Source of the DNA: an uncultured Lachnospiraceae bacterium
Lineage (GTDB): Bacteria > Bacillota > Clostridia > Lachnospirales > Lachnospiraceae
Assembly (NCBI GenBank): GCA_947305245.1
Contig: CAMZDG010000011.1
Coordinates: forward strand, 1-64,000
Length of the DNA stretch: 64,000 nucleotides
Direction: 5' to 3'
Below are positions 9,975 through 19,136 of this stretch, one piece after another. Position numbers and translations under genes: made by a program. The notes beneath the pieces were generated by a model. That model saw only the letters and a list, made by a program, of their open reading frames with translations, was not told the origin of the DNA and did no database searches. Every line of letters begins with the position of its first letter. Within the stretch, counting starts at the first letter, position 1.

Positions 9975-10979
9975 ATGGCATTCAAGAATTATGTTTTCGA
10001 TGGAACTAAGAAGTTTGTGATCGCGAAGGCTTCGACGGACGAAACGAGCCTGTGCAAGGATCGCAAGGATGCGGAGGCGAAGCTTCTAAAGAACTGTGAG
10101 GAGATCGATAAGCTGCAGGAGAAGCTTTATGCCGAGAAGAAGGAAGGCGTGATCTTCCTGTTCCAGGCAATGGACGCCGCCGGAAAGGACGGCACCATCC
10201 GCGCAGTACTCTCCGCGCTGTCACCCCACGGTGTGCATGAGGTCGCATTCAAGGCACCGAGCTCGGAGGAGCTGGCGCATGACTATCTGTGGCGCGTGGC
10301 GTCGAAGACGCCTGCGAAGGGTGAGATTGCGATCTTCAATCGGTCCCATTATGAGGACGTGCTGATAGGAAAGGTGCGGGAGCTTTATCGATCGCAGGCC
10401 AATGCGAGACGAATCGATCTCGATCAGGTGATCGTGAACCGCTATGATGACATCCGGAATTTTGAGGAGTATCTGTATCGCAACAACGTGCGTACGGTGA
10501 AGATTTTCCTGCATGTTTCGAAGGATGAGCAGGCGCGTCGTTTTCTGTCACGTATCGAGGAGCCCGAGAAGAACTGGAAGTTCAGCGGCAGCGACTATGA
10601 GGAGCGCGCTTATTGGGATGCCTATCAGGAGGCGTTCGAGAGCGCGATCAATGCGACCTCGACGAAGCATTGTCCTTGGTATGTCATTCCCGCTGACCAT
10701 AAGTGGTATATGCGCTACGTGGTTTCCGAGATCATCCTGGCAACGCTCAAAGAGATGGATCCCCGCTTCCCTGAAGTGACGGAGGAGAGACTGGCAACGT
10801 TTGAGGGGTATAAGGAAGAGATACTGAAAGAGTTGGGGAAGGAAGGGAAGGAAGCTAAGAAGACGAAAGAAGCTAAGGAGTCCAAGGCTTCGAAGGATTC
10901 CAAGGAAGGGAAGAAGTCCAAGGCTGGGAAGGATTCTAAGAAGACCAAAGATTCCAAATCTTCCAAGAAGGCGAAGTAA
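9975..10979 (+). CDS. Polyphosphate kinase 2 family protein with Lys/Ser-rich C-terminal tail
   Basis: FLFQAMDAAGKDGTIRAVLSALSPHG, IAIFNRSHYEDVLIGKV; RBS aggaggg. Confidence 0.88.
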   Translation: MAFKNYVFDGTKKFVIAKASTDETSLCKDRKDAEAKLLKNCEEIDKLQEKLYAEKKEGVIFLFQAMDAAGKDGTIRAVLSALSPHGVHEVAFKAPSSEELAHDYLWRVASKTPAKGEIAIFNRSHYEDVLIGKVRELYRSQANARRIDLDQVIVNRYDDIRNFEEYLYRNNVRTVKIFLHVSKDEQARRFLSRIEEPEKNWKFSGSDYEERAYWDAYQEAFESAINATSTKHCPWYVIPADHKWYMRYVVSEIILATLKEMDPRFPEVTEERLATFEGYKEEILKELGKEGKEAKKTKEAKESKASKDSKEGKKSKAGKDSKKTKDSKSSKKAK

Positions 10980-11067
10980 GACAAGGATTCCGAGACTCTA
11001 TGAAGCCTAAAGATTCCAAGGTTCCAAGAAATCAAAGAAAAATTTGAATTGAAAAGACATGATAAGA

Positions 11068-11107
11068 CGCGGGTTTGAGACGACAACGTTTCAACCCGCG
11101 CTTTTTC
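11068..11107 (+). terminator. Intrinsic terminator
   Basis: cgcgggttt...aacccgcgcttttt. Confidence 0.85.
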
Positions 11108-11109
11108 AT

Positions 11110-11452
11110 TGACTGCATGAAATTCAAAAAAGAAATCTGTGCAGTCGGAAATGTTGGAAATTGACTGCATGAAATTCAAAAAAGAAATCTGTGCAGTCAG
11201 AAAAGCCAGGAAATGACTGCATGAAATTCAAAAAAGAAATCTGTGCAGTCAGAAAAGCCAGGAAATGACTGCATGAAATTCAAAAAAGAAATCTGTGCAG
11301 TCAGAAAAGCCAGGAATTGACTGCATGAGATTCAAAAAAGAAATCTGTGCAGTCAGAAAAGCCGGGAATTGACTGCATGAAATTCAAAAAAGAAATCTGT
11401 GCAGTCAGAAAAGCCGGGAATTGACTGTATGAAATTCAAGAATGAAATCTGG
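11110..11452. repeat. Tandem hairpin array, ~52-bp unit x ~7
   Basis: TGACTGCAtgaaattcaaaaaagaaatctgTGCAGTCA + agaaaagccaggaat repeated; each unit is an inverted repeat. Confidence 0.93.
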
Positions 11453-11470
11453 GATGGTTCGGAGGGACGG

Positions 11471-11503
11471 AATGACCCACAAACCCCGTCCCTGGGGATC
11501 ATT
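11471..11503. repeat. Dispersed hairpin AATGACCCACAAACCCCGTCCCTGGGGATCATT
   Basis: Inverted repeat aatgaccc/g(g/a)tcatt, also at 12015 and 61543. Confidence 0.85.
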
Positions 11504-11553
11504 GTTAAGACGGAAGTGGGGAGGATGAAAATTGTAATTGCTTAGAATTTCTC

Positions 11554-11690
11554 TTGCATGACTGATGATAGTATGCTATAGTCTTGATAAAGGGGAAAGC
11601 CATAGAGGCGGCTACCCTTCATAGTGTGAAGCTAAGTATTACTACCTAGCCGTCAACTACTGCGAATAGTTGGCGGCTATTTTCCTTTAC
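11554..11690 (+). ncRNA. Putative antitoxin RNA of a type I TA locus (copy 1) with sigma-A promoter
   Basis: TTGCAT-17-TATAGT promoter; ends at hairpin tagccgtcaacta..tagttggcggcta-tttt overlapping the toxin stop on the opposite strand. Confidence 0.7.
11647..11684. terminator. Terminator hairpin of the TA locus (copy 1)
   Basis: tagccgtcaacta-ctgcgaa-tagttggcggcta tttt. Confidence 0.8.
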
Positions 11691-11772
11691 CCTTAACGAT
11701 TGCATAAATCAAACCGATAAGGGCTACAATGAAGATACCGATCTGAATTAGTTCAGCATAAGTAACATACAT
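11677..11772 (-). CDS. Putative holin-like / type I toxin (31 aa)
   Basis: MYVTYAELIQIGIFIVALIGLIYAIVKGKGK: single TM plus basic tail; RBS aggagg 9 nt upstream. Confidence 0.72.
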   Translation of the reverse strand: MYVTYAELIQIGIFIVALIGLIYAIVKGKGK

Positions 11773-12014
11773 TGTCATCACCCTCCTTTCTTTCGTTTGG
11801 AGGGAGATTCCCTCCTGTAGTGGAGGGTAGCCGCCTTGCTCTATGACTTTCCTTGTCTTTGAATCTAACATGTCAAGTTGCACAAAGTCAATTCGGCAAA
11901 ATCACCGTTTCTCTTTTGTTTTGTTCTCAAAAATCCCACAAAGCCTTATAAAACAAGGAGAAATTATGTGTCAATAGATTTTTCGAGAGGGGAGGAGAAA
12001 GTGGAGTGGATCAT

Positions 12015-12047
12015 AATGACCCACAAACCCCGTCCCTGGGGGTCATT
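12015..12047. repeat. Dispersed hairpin AATGACCC...GGGTCATT
   Basis: aatgacccacaaaccccgtccctgggggtcatt. Confidence 0.88.
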
Positions 12048-12210
12048 GCGAGAAGGGAAAACAAATTGACCAGAGTTTCCATTTTTGGTATACTTTAATT
12101 GGTGGAATATGGGTTAAATATGGATGCGTGTTAGCGGAAGCAGACAGGAAACCAGAAGCGGACATAAAGACGGAAGCTGATAGGGAAATAGAACAGACAT
12201 AAAAGCAGAA

Positions 12211-13053
12211 GTGGAGATAAAAACGGAAGTGGATATAAAGACAGTTGTGATCACGGGGAGTACGAGGGGATTGGGCTATGAAATGGCCAGGAGGTTTCGC
12301 GAGGAAGGGGCTAACGTGGTCATCAATGGCGTGAATCAAAGCAGGCTGGTGGAAGCGGTAGAGAAGCTTAGGGGAATCAGCGGGAATGGGAGCGTTGCAG
12401 GAATTGCGTGTGATGTCTCCACGGTGGCGGGCATCAAGGAATTGCTGGATTTCGCCATCAATGAATTCGGCGCAGTTGATATATGGATCAATAATGCCGG
12501 GGTGAATCAGCCAATGAAAGCCATTTGGGAGCTGACTGAGGAAGAAATTGACGCGGTTCTGAGCATCGACCTGAAGGGCGCCATTCACGGTTCAAGACTT
12601 GCCATGCTACAGATGGAAAAGCAGCCGCAGGGTGGTTATATTTATAATGTGGAAGGGTATGGCAGCAATGATGCCATGATGCTTGGCTTGAATATATATG
12701 GGACAAGCAAGAGGGCGGTCACGCACTTTACCCAGGCCTTTGCAAAGGAGCTTGATGAAAGAAATAGCAAAGTAAAGGTGGGCCGGCTCTCGCCCGGGAT
12801 GATGTTCACGGATTTTATGGTACAGTCTTTGGGCGGAAAGGAAATGATCGAGCTCTCGGAAAGGACAAAGAGAATATACAGTATTCTCGGGGATGCGCCT
12901 GACGTGGTGGCAGATTTTATGGTCAGTAAAATGCTTTCAAACACGAAAAATAATGTGAAGATCGAGTGGCTTACAACCGGAAAAGTGATACGGAAGATCC
13001 TAAAGGGTCGAAAGAGCAAACCGGATGCGCAAATGGAAAAAATTCTTCATTAG
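12211..13053 (+). CDS. Short-chain dehydrogenase/reductase
   Basis: VVITGSTRGLGYEMARRF, NNAGVNQPM, YGTSKRAVTHF; start uncertain. Confidence 0.85.
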   Translation: MEIKTEVDIKTVVITGSTRGLGYEMARRFREEGANVVINGVNQSRLVEAVEKLRGISGNGSVAGIACDVSTVAGIKELLDFAINEFGAVDIWINNAGVNQPMKAIWELTEEEIDAVLSIDLKGAIHGSRLAMLQMEKQPQGGYIYNVEGYGSNDAMMLGLNIYGTSKRAVTHFTQAFAKELDERNSKVKVGRLSPGMMFTDFMVQSLGGKEMIELSERTKRIYSILGDAPDVVADFMVSKMLSNTKNNVKIEWLTTGKVIRKILKGRKSKPDAQMEKILH

Positions 13054-13081
13054 AGGGTAAAAACAAGGGGGAGAAAACAAG

Positions 13082-15955
13082 ATGAGACGGACGGTAAGGA
13101 AGGTATTAAGTTTTATTTTATCAATGTGCATGGTGCTTTCGTGCATAACGGTGCTTGGCACGACGACGAAGGCAGCGGAAACGACGAGTGCACTGAGCGC
13201 GGATGATATGCAGATTACCTCGACACTACCGGAAGGAATAAGCGGAAAGGCATACAGTGAATCATTGTCCGTAGCCTTTGCAACGGGTGATGTGACTTGG
13301 GCTGTCACGGCAGGGAACTTGCCTGCGGGGTTGACTTTATCGGCTAACGGGACTTTAAGTGGTACTCCGACAGCAACCGGAACTTATACATTCACGGTGA
13401 CGGCAACGGATAGTAATTCGGCTACTGCTTCGCGCACTTTTAACCTAATAATTCGACTGGAAAATAGGCCGCCGTACTTTATCGATCTTGAAAAGACAAC
13501 GCTTGTCGTCCTTGAAAATAAGACAAAAGCCAAAGCTGGAACGATTAAGGCAAGAGATGATGAGGGGGATTCCTTTTCTTATGCGATTGTCGGCGGTAGT
13601 GCATGGGATTTGTTCGATATCGATTCAAAAACGGGCGTAGTGACGATGAAGAATGGGGTTGAACCATTCGATTATGAGGAATGGGTAAATGGTAAAACGG
13701 AATATACAATCAAAGTTGAGATTCTGGATGACCACGCGGGATCTTTCAGTATTTTAACAGGCTCTGATGCTACATTCACGATTGAGGTCCTTGACGCTAA
13801 TGAAACCCCGTATTTTGATTATAAATCTACGGACGAAATGGTGATAGAGATCGGAGAGTATGCTTCGAAAGCCAATGAAAAGGTGAAGTTCGCTGATACT
13901 GATAAATATCATACAAGCGACTATATAAATAATAAAGTGATAGCGTTAAGTGGCTGCGATGGTTTCGATGTCTTTGACGTATCAGAGGATGGACAAATCA
14001 GCGTTAAAAATGGCGTAAAGCTGGATAATGACGTGAAGGACACTTATAAGCTTGATCTGAGGGTTTGCGATGCCAATCAGGATGAGAATGGCAATTATAT
14101 TTATCCAGCTCTTTATTCAGATGAGACATTTACCATCAAGGTGCTGGAGGGGGATTCGATAGTTACCACGAAGCCGGTTGCGGCGGAGGGGTGGACTTAT
14201 AACGGCGCGGAGTATGGGCTCATTAAGACGGCCGGGGCAGCGTCCAACGGCACGATCAAGTATGCGGTAAAGACGGATGATTCGGTTCCTGCGGACAGTG
14301 AGTATACTTATGAGGATGCGAGTCTGATCAAGGCAAAGAATGCTGGGACTTATAAGGTTTGGTATAAGGCTTTCGCGGATGAAGGTTATAAGGACAGTGC
14401 GGCCGGGAGTGTTGAGGTGACGGTTCAGCGGAAGGCAGTGACCGTAACGGGTATCATGGCAGTTGGCAAGACTTATGACGGTACGACCGACGTGGAATTC
14501 GTTGCGAACCTTGTGACGCCGTCTGCCGTTCATGCAAATTTGGAAGGCGTTGTGGCGGCGGATGAAGGAAAGGTTACTGTTAGTGCCACGGGTGCGTTCG
14601 AGGATGCGAACGCGGGGACGGGCAAAACCGTTACGATAAGTGATCTGGCGCTTGCGGGAACGGCCGCAGGTAACTATGCACTTGCAGCTTCGGGCAACCA
14701 GACGGAAACGACGGCCGACATTACGCAGAGGTCAGTGACCGTTACGGCGGGTGACCAGACGGTTGACTTGAACGGAAGCATCGATTCCGGCCTCAGTGAT
14801 ACGACGGTGTCTGCTGAAGGGTTGCTTGCTGGTGACGCGCTTAGCGCTATCACGCTGACCTCCAGTTCGACTGCACATGCAACGACGAGCGGTTCCATCA
14901 CGCCGAGCGGCGCGCAGATCAAAGGCGGCGGCGTGGACGTGACGGGGAACTATGACATAAAATATGCGAATGGAACTCTTACGGTCAATAGGGGGACCGT
15001 TAGCTACACGGCGCCTTCGGCAAGTACTTCGCTTGTGTATGACGCGGGAGAACAGGCGCTTGTCAGCGCGGGAACGATTACGGACTGCGAGGGCGCGGTC
15101 ATGAAATATGCGCTGGGCAGCGATGCGTCCACGGCGCCTTCTGATGCAAGCTTTGGCACGGATATTTCGAAGGCTAAGTACGCGGGTAGTTATACCGTAT
15201 GGTACAGGATCGACGGCGGAAATGATTATGAAGACGTTGCGCCGCAGAAGATCACGGGCATTGAGATCTCGAAGGCGGCGATAACTCCTTCCGTTACGAT
15301 CGCGGACTGGACGAGGGGGCAGGCGCCGAGTGATCCTGAGATCGCGGGAAATGCCGGGAATGGCAAGGTGAAGTGTGAGTATAAGAAGGAGTCGGATGAT
15401 GACTCGGCGTATTCCGAGACGGTGCCCGCTGCTTCGGGTGATTATGCTCTGCGGGTGACGATCCCGGAGACGACAAATTACTTTGGTGGCACGGCGACGG
15501 CGACTTTCAGGATCGTGGAACCCAGGGATTTATTTGCTGAGCTGCGGAGCAAGATTTGGAGCGCGATCAGCCTTGGCGGGGAGCAGACGGTTTATTGGAA
15601 CAAGGAGAATAAGCTCCCTTATGACATTATGAAGCTGCTGGAGGAGCATCCGCAGATCACGCTCGTGTTCGAGTATTCGTACGAGGGGAAGGAATATAAG
15701 GTGACGATGCCGGGCAGAGCGGTTAAGGCTTACACGAACATTCCGTGGTATGGGCCGCTGTATTTGTACGCGCATTACGGGAAGGGTGAGCAGGCAGTGC
15801 AGGCGAGTCAGGCAGGGCAGACTTATCTGGTGAAGCGCGGCGACGTCCTTTGCAGGATTGCACGCAGGCTGCATACTACGGTAAAGCGGCTGGTAGAGCT
15901 TAACGGCATTAAGAATCCGAACAGGATCTGGGCCGGGCAGGTATTGAGGTACTAG
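13082..15955 (+). CDS. Secreted multidomain protein: signal peptide, putative-Ig/cadherin-like, YDG/MBG-like repeats, C-terminal LysM
   Basis: Signal peptide; TSTLPEGISGKAYSESLSVAFATGDVTW; TYDGTTDVEF; C-term YLVKRGDVLCRIARRLHTTVKRLVELNGIKNPNRIWAGQVLRY. Confidence 0.82.
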   Translation: MRRTVRKVLSFILSMCMVLSCITVLGTTTKAAETTSALSADDMQITSTLPEGISGKAYSESLSVAFATGDVTWAVTAGNLPAGLTLSANGTLSGTPTATGTYTFTVTATDSNSATASRTFNLIIRLENRPPYFIDLEKTTLVVLENKTKAKAGTIKARDDEGDSFSYAIVGGSAWDLFDIDSKTGVVTMKNGVEPFDYEEWVNGKTEYTIKVEILDDHAGSFSILTGSDATFTIEVLDANETPYFDYKSTDEMVIEIGEYASKANEKVKFADTDKYHTSDYINNKVIALSGCDGFDVFDVSEDGQISVKNGVKLDNDVKDTYKLDLRVCDANQDENGNYIYPALYSDETFTIKVLEGDSIVTTKPVAAEGWTYNGAEYGLIKTAGAASNGTIKYAVKTDDSVPADSEYTYEDASLIKAKNAGTYKVWYKAFADEGYKDSAAGSVEVTVQRKAVTVTGIMAVGKTYDGTTDVEFVANLVTPSAVHANLEGVVAADEGKVTVSATGAFEDANAGTGKTVTISDLALAGTAAGNYALAASGNQTETTADITQRSVTVTAGDQTVDLNGSIDSGLSDTTVSAEGLLAGDALSAITLTSSSTAHATTSGSITPSGAQIKGGGVDVTGNYDIKYANGTLTVNRGTVSYTAPSASTSLVYDAGEQALVSAGTITDCEGAVMKYALGSDASTAPSDASFGTDISKAKYAGSYTVWYRIDGGNDYEDVAPQKITGIEISKAAITPSVTIADWTRGQAPSDPEIAGNAGNGKVKCEYKKESDDDSAYSETVPAASGDYALRVTIPETTNYFGGTATATFRIVEPRDLFAELRSKIWSAISLGGEQTVYWNKENKLPYDIMKLLEEHPQITLVFEYSYEGKEYKVTMPGRAVKAYTNIPWYGPLYLYAHYGKGEQAVQASQAGQTYLVKRGDVLCRIARRLHTTVKRLVELNGIKNPNRIWAGQVLRY

Positions 15956-16035
15956 GGATCCGAACAGGATCTGGGCCGGGCAGGTGTTGAGATACTAGGA
16001 ATCTAAATGGGATCTGGGCCGGGCAGGTGCCGTAG
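15915..16035 (+). repeat. Stop-spanning duplication/triplication of the LysM 3' end
   Basis: ccgaacaggatctgggccgggcaggtattgaggtactag repeated with decay 2-3 times. Confidence 0.88.
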
Positions 16036-16059
16036 GATTAGAAAACGAGGAATTGAACT

Positions 16060-16884
16060 ATGCAGTTTGGGATGCCGACGTTGATTGAAAATCGGACTTT
16101 GCAGGATAATATTGATCTGTGCAAGGGGCTGGGGCTTAAGTTTATAGAGCTGAATATGAATTTCCCGGAGTATCAGGTGGACAGGCTGGAGCGACTGGAG
16201 GAATTGGTGGGGCCCGCGGAGGAAGCGGGGATTTATTATACCATTCATCTGGACGAGAATCTGAACATTGCGGACTTTAATCCGCTGGTTACGGATGCGT
16301 ATCTGGAGACGGTCAGGAGGTCCATTGAGGTGGCGAAGGGGTTACTGCCGCTGCGCGATCGCTTTGGGGATCCGGGACAGCCACTCATCCTGAACATGCA
16401 TATGAATCATGGCATTTATATCACGTTGCCGGATCGCAAGGTGCAGATGTATGACAGGGATTTCGAGACGTATATGGCGTCGTTTGGCAGGTTTCGGACG
16501 CTCTGCGAGGAGTGGATCGGCGGGAGCGACGTGATGATCGCGGTCGAGAATACGGATGGGTTTCGTGAGTATGAGAAGAAGGCGATCCGGTACCTGTTGG
16601 AGAGCCCGAAGTTCGGGCTGACTTGGGATATCGGGCATTCGAAGGCGACGGGGGAGAAGGACGTGCCGTACCTTTTGGAAAATCAAAACCGGCTCATTCA
16701 TTTTCATATTCATGATGGGGCGGAGCAGCCGCCGCGGAATCACTTGGCGCTGGGCGACGGGGAGATCGATCTGGCGGACAGGCTGGAGCTGGCGCGGGAG
16801 AAGAACGCGCGTTGCGTGCTGGAGACAAAGACGATCGAGGCGCTGAAAACATCGGTGGAGTGGCTGAGGCAAAGGGAGTTTTAG
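16060..16884 (+). CDS. Sugar phosphate isomerase/epimerase (xylose isomerase-like TIM barrel)
   Basis: GLKFIELNMNFPEY, LTWDIGHSKATGE, IHFHIHDG. Confidence 0.82.
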   Translation: MQFGMPTLIENRTLQDNIDLCKGLGLKFIELNMNFPEYQVDRLERLEELVGPAEEAGIYYTIHLDENLNIADFNPLVTDAYLETVRRSIEVAKGLLPLRDRFGDPGQPLILNMHMNHGIYITLPDRKVQMYDRDFETYMASFGRFRTLCEEWIGGSDVMIAVENTDGFREYEKKAIRYLLESPKFGLTWDIGHSKATGEKDVPYLLENQNRLIHFHIHDGAEQPPRNHLALGDGEIDLADRLELAREKNARCVLETKTIEALKTSVEWLRQREF

Positions 16885-16949
16885 GCAACTTTGTGTGGAG
16901 CGGCCTGGCGAATGGCAGTGGAATTTGGTAAAAGTTAGGAGAACGTGAC

Positions 16950-18314
16950 ATGTCGGAATTGGCGGGCGCAGTTTTTAGGACGATAACAGAGATGATCTCG
17001 ACCACGATGGGACTCGTGTTTTATTATGTCCTGTTTCGGCTGCTCATTGGACGGTTGCCTCGCAGACAGAAGGAAGTGGGGGCTTATGAACATGTTTATT
17101 ATCCGAAGCGGTTTTATGTGCCGGCGCTGAAGGTCGCAAGCATCTATCTTTCGTTCATGATCACAGTGATCTCCCTGAGATTGTGGCTTCAGAGGCTCTG
17201 GGACGGAGGGCAGTATGTGGGGATCGCGAGCCTGCTTCTTGGCGTGATCGCGTTCGTCATCCCTTTTCAGAAAAAGGTGAATCGAGTGGTCGTCAACAAA
17301 GAGGGTCTGACGCTGGAGTATCGCGCGGGCGGCAGCGCGCATTATGCGCCGGAGCAGTATGTGGATTGCCAGAATAAGCGGCTCTATTTCGAGGATGCGA
17401 GCGGAAGCCGGAAAGCGGTGCGGCTGGGGTTTTTGTATAGTGAGGACATGTATGCGGTCGCCCAGGATATGAGCGTGCTGAAGCAGACGGGGAAGCTATT
17501 TGCGGGCGCTGCGACGAAGGCGGATGAGGCGCAGAGGAAGGCGAATCAGGAGTATTTGGAAGAGAAGCAAAAATTATATGCGGACACGGCGCGTTATGAT
17601 GCATATCTGAAGGAGGAGGCAGCTAAGAGGCTTACCCCGGCGCAGGTGCAGGAGTTGGAGCAAATTCTCCGGGACGGCGATAAGATCAATGCCATCAAGC
17701 GGTGCAGGGAGTGGACGGGCCTGGGGCTTAAAGAGGCCAAGGACATGGTGGATCGGTATCAAGATAACCTGCAGAAGAATGAGGCGGTGGGGTATCATTG
17801 GGAGAGCGTGGCGGAGAATGGATATCGGGATAGTCTGGCAGCAGGTGGAATGATGGGGCAGGAGCGGGAAGGCTTGGCAAAGAGCGGATATCGAGAAAGC
17901 CTGGCATCCCAAGAAAAGAGCGTGTTGTCAGCGCAAGAAGATAAGTTGCCTGCGCAAGAAAAGAATGTGTCTTGGAAATGGCGCATAACGGGCAGGGAGC
18001 AAGATTTTTCAGAGCAGAATAGTCTGGAAGGCGTGCTGGATCAGTTGCTGTCGGATCTCTCGATGAGGCGGGAGGAATCCATAGCATTGGCTCCGTCTTC
18101 GCCGATTCAGGGTATCGCCTGCGTTCGCGCAAGTCTTGATCCCCAGGGCATCATGTTCCGCGTGGAGGTCGTAACGACGGAACGCGACGCGAAGGGAAAC
18201 GCTAAGATTCTATTCAAGAACGGTTTTATGAGCTGGGACGTAAGAGACATCTTTGTCTCCTTCAAGAAAGGCGCCGGGGTCCAAACAGACGGATGGCAGC
18301 AGGTGCGGGCATAG
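16950..18314 (+). CDS. Membrane protein with ribosomal L7/L12 C-terminal-like domain
   Basis: N-terminal TM segments; ILRDGDKINAIKRCREWTGLGLKEAKDMVD. Confidence 0.6.
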   Translation: MSELAGAVFRTITEMISTTMGLVFYYVLFRLLIGRLPRRQKEVGAYEHVYYPKRFYVPALKVASIYLSFMITVISLRLWLQRLWDGGQYVGIASLLLGVIAFVIPFQKKVNRVVVNKEGLTLEYRAGGSAHYAPEQYVDCQNKRLYFEDASGSRKAVRLGFLYSEDMYAVAQDMSVLKQTGKLFAGAATKADEAQRKANQEYLEEKQKLYADTARYDAYLKEEAAKRLTPAQVQELEQILRDGDKINAIKRCREWTGLGLKEAKDMVDRYQDNLQKNEAVGYHWESVAENGYRDSLAAGGMMGQEREGLAKSGYRESLASQEKSVLSAQEDKLPAQEKNVSWKWRITGREQDFSEQNSLEGVLDQLLSDLSMRREESIALAPSSPIQGIACVRASLDPQGIMFRVEVVTTERDAKGNAKILFKNGFMSWDVRDIFVSFKKGAGVQTDGWQQVRA

Positions 18315-18425
18315 GAAATGGGCGCGACGCTGGTATCCAAACAGACGGATGGCAGCAGGTGCGGGCATAGGAAAAGAGCGCGACGCTGGTATCCAAACGG
18401 ATGGCAGCAGGTGCGGGAAAATAGG
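18288..18425 (+). repeat. Stop-spanning tandem triplication
   Basis: tccaaacagacggatggcagcaggtgcgggcatag(g) repeated three times. Confidence 0.9.
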
Positions 18426-18440
18426 TAAGAGGAGTATCGT

Positions 18441-18749
18441 ATGGAATTCATTTTTGAGTTGATCATTGAGGTAGTTCTTGGGTTAGTGACGGACAGCGGT
18501 GTTGAAGTAATGACTGGATCCGAGGAGACAAAGAAATGGCCGAAGCCAGTCAGAATATTCTGCGTCGTTACAACGATAATATTGTCTGCTACAGTGATCG
18601 GATTCTTGCTGGTTTATGGGATTATTCTCATGATCAAGGGCCATGTTGCAGTCGGAATTTTACTGCTGGTGGTCGGCGCAATACTGCTTATCATGGCGAT
18701 CGTAAAGCTGCGCAAGGCTTATATTTTATATAAGTCCAAGCAACACTAA
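18441..18749 (+). CDS. Small membrane protein
   Basis: Two hydrophobic segments; RBS-like aagagg upstream. Confidence 0.55.
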   Translation: MEFIFELIIEVVLGLVTDSGVEVMTGSEETKKWPKPVRIFCVVTTIILSATVIGFLLVYGIILMIKGHVAVGILLLVVGAILLIMAIVKLRKAYILYKSKQH

Positions 18750-18914
18750 AGCTTGGATATCATGGACGGATTTAGGTGGGACTTGGGGTTTGGCGTTGAG
18801 TTTTCATTTAAGGCCTTGTTTGATAAATTGAGGGTTTGTCTGGCTGATTTGTGTTGCAAATCGATGTTTGACGGGATTAATCCTTTTATTATTGCTTGTT
18901 GGAAAGGCCTTAGC

Positions 18915-19085
18915 GATGAAAGCATCGAAAACCGCGAAAAGCTGGGAAATCGATGCTTTTCAAGCAGGACAATGAAGTAAAAAGCATCGAAAACCGCGAA
19001 AAGCTGGGAAATCGATGCTTTTCAAGCAGGACAATGAAGTAAAAAGCATCGAAAGCTGCGAAAAGCTATAAAATCGCTGTTTGTT
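18915..19085. repeat. Tandem hairpin array (AAAGCATCGA...TCGATGCTTTT), ~59-62-bp unit x ~2.5
   Basis: aaagcatcgaaaaccgcgaaaagctgggaaatcgatgctttt repeated. Confidence 0.88.
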
Positions 19086-19136
19086 GGGTCGTTGATGCCT
19101 AACAACTCGGGGTTTGTAGTTCCGTTTATGTTTGAC

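Noticed and set aside
9723-10979. One 418-aa HATPase-PPK2 fusion protein
   Set aside because: N-terminal part is a kdpD remnant read in frame by chance; RBS aggaggg and ATG at 9975 define PPK2
11110-11452. CRISPR-like regular array
   Set aside because: The whole 52-bp unit including the linker is repeated; no unique spacers and no cas genes
18753-18980. 75-aa ORF MDIMDGFRWDLGFG...
   Set aside because: Runs into the hairpin array; no RBS or recognisable family
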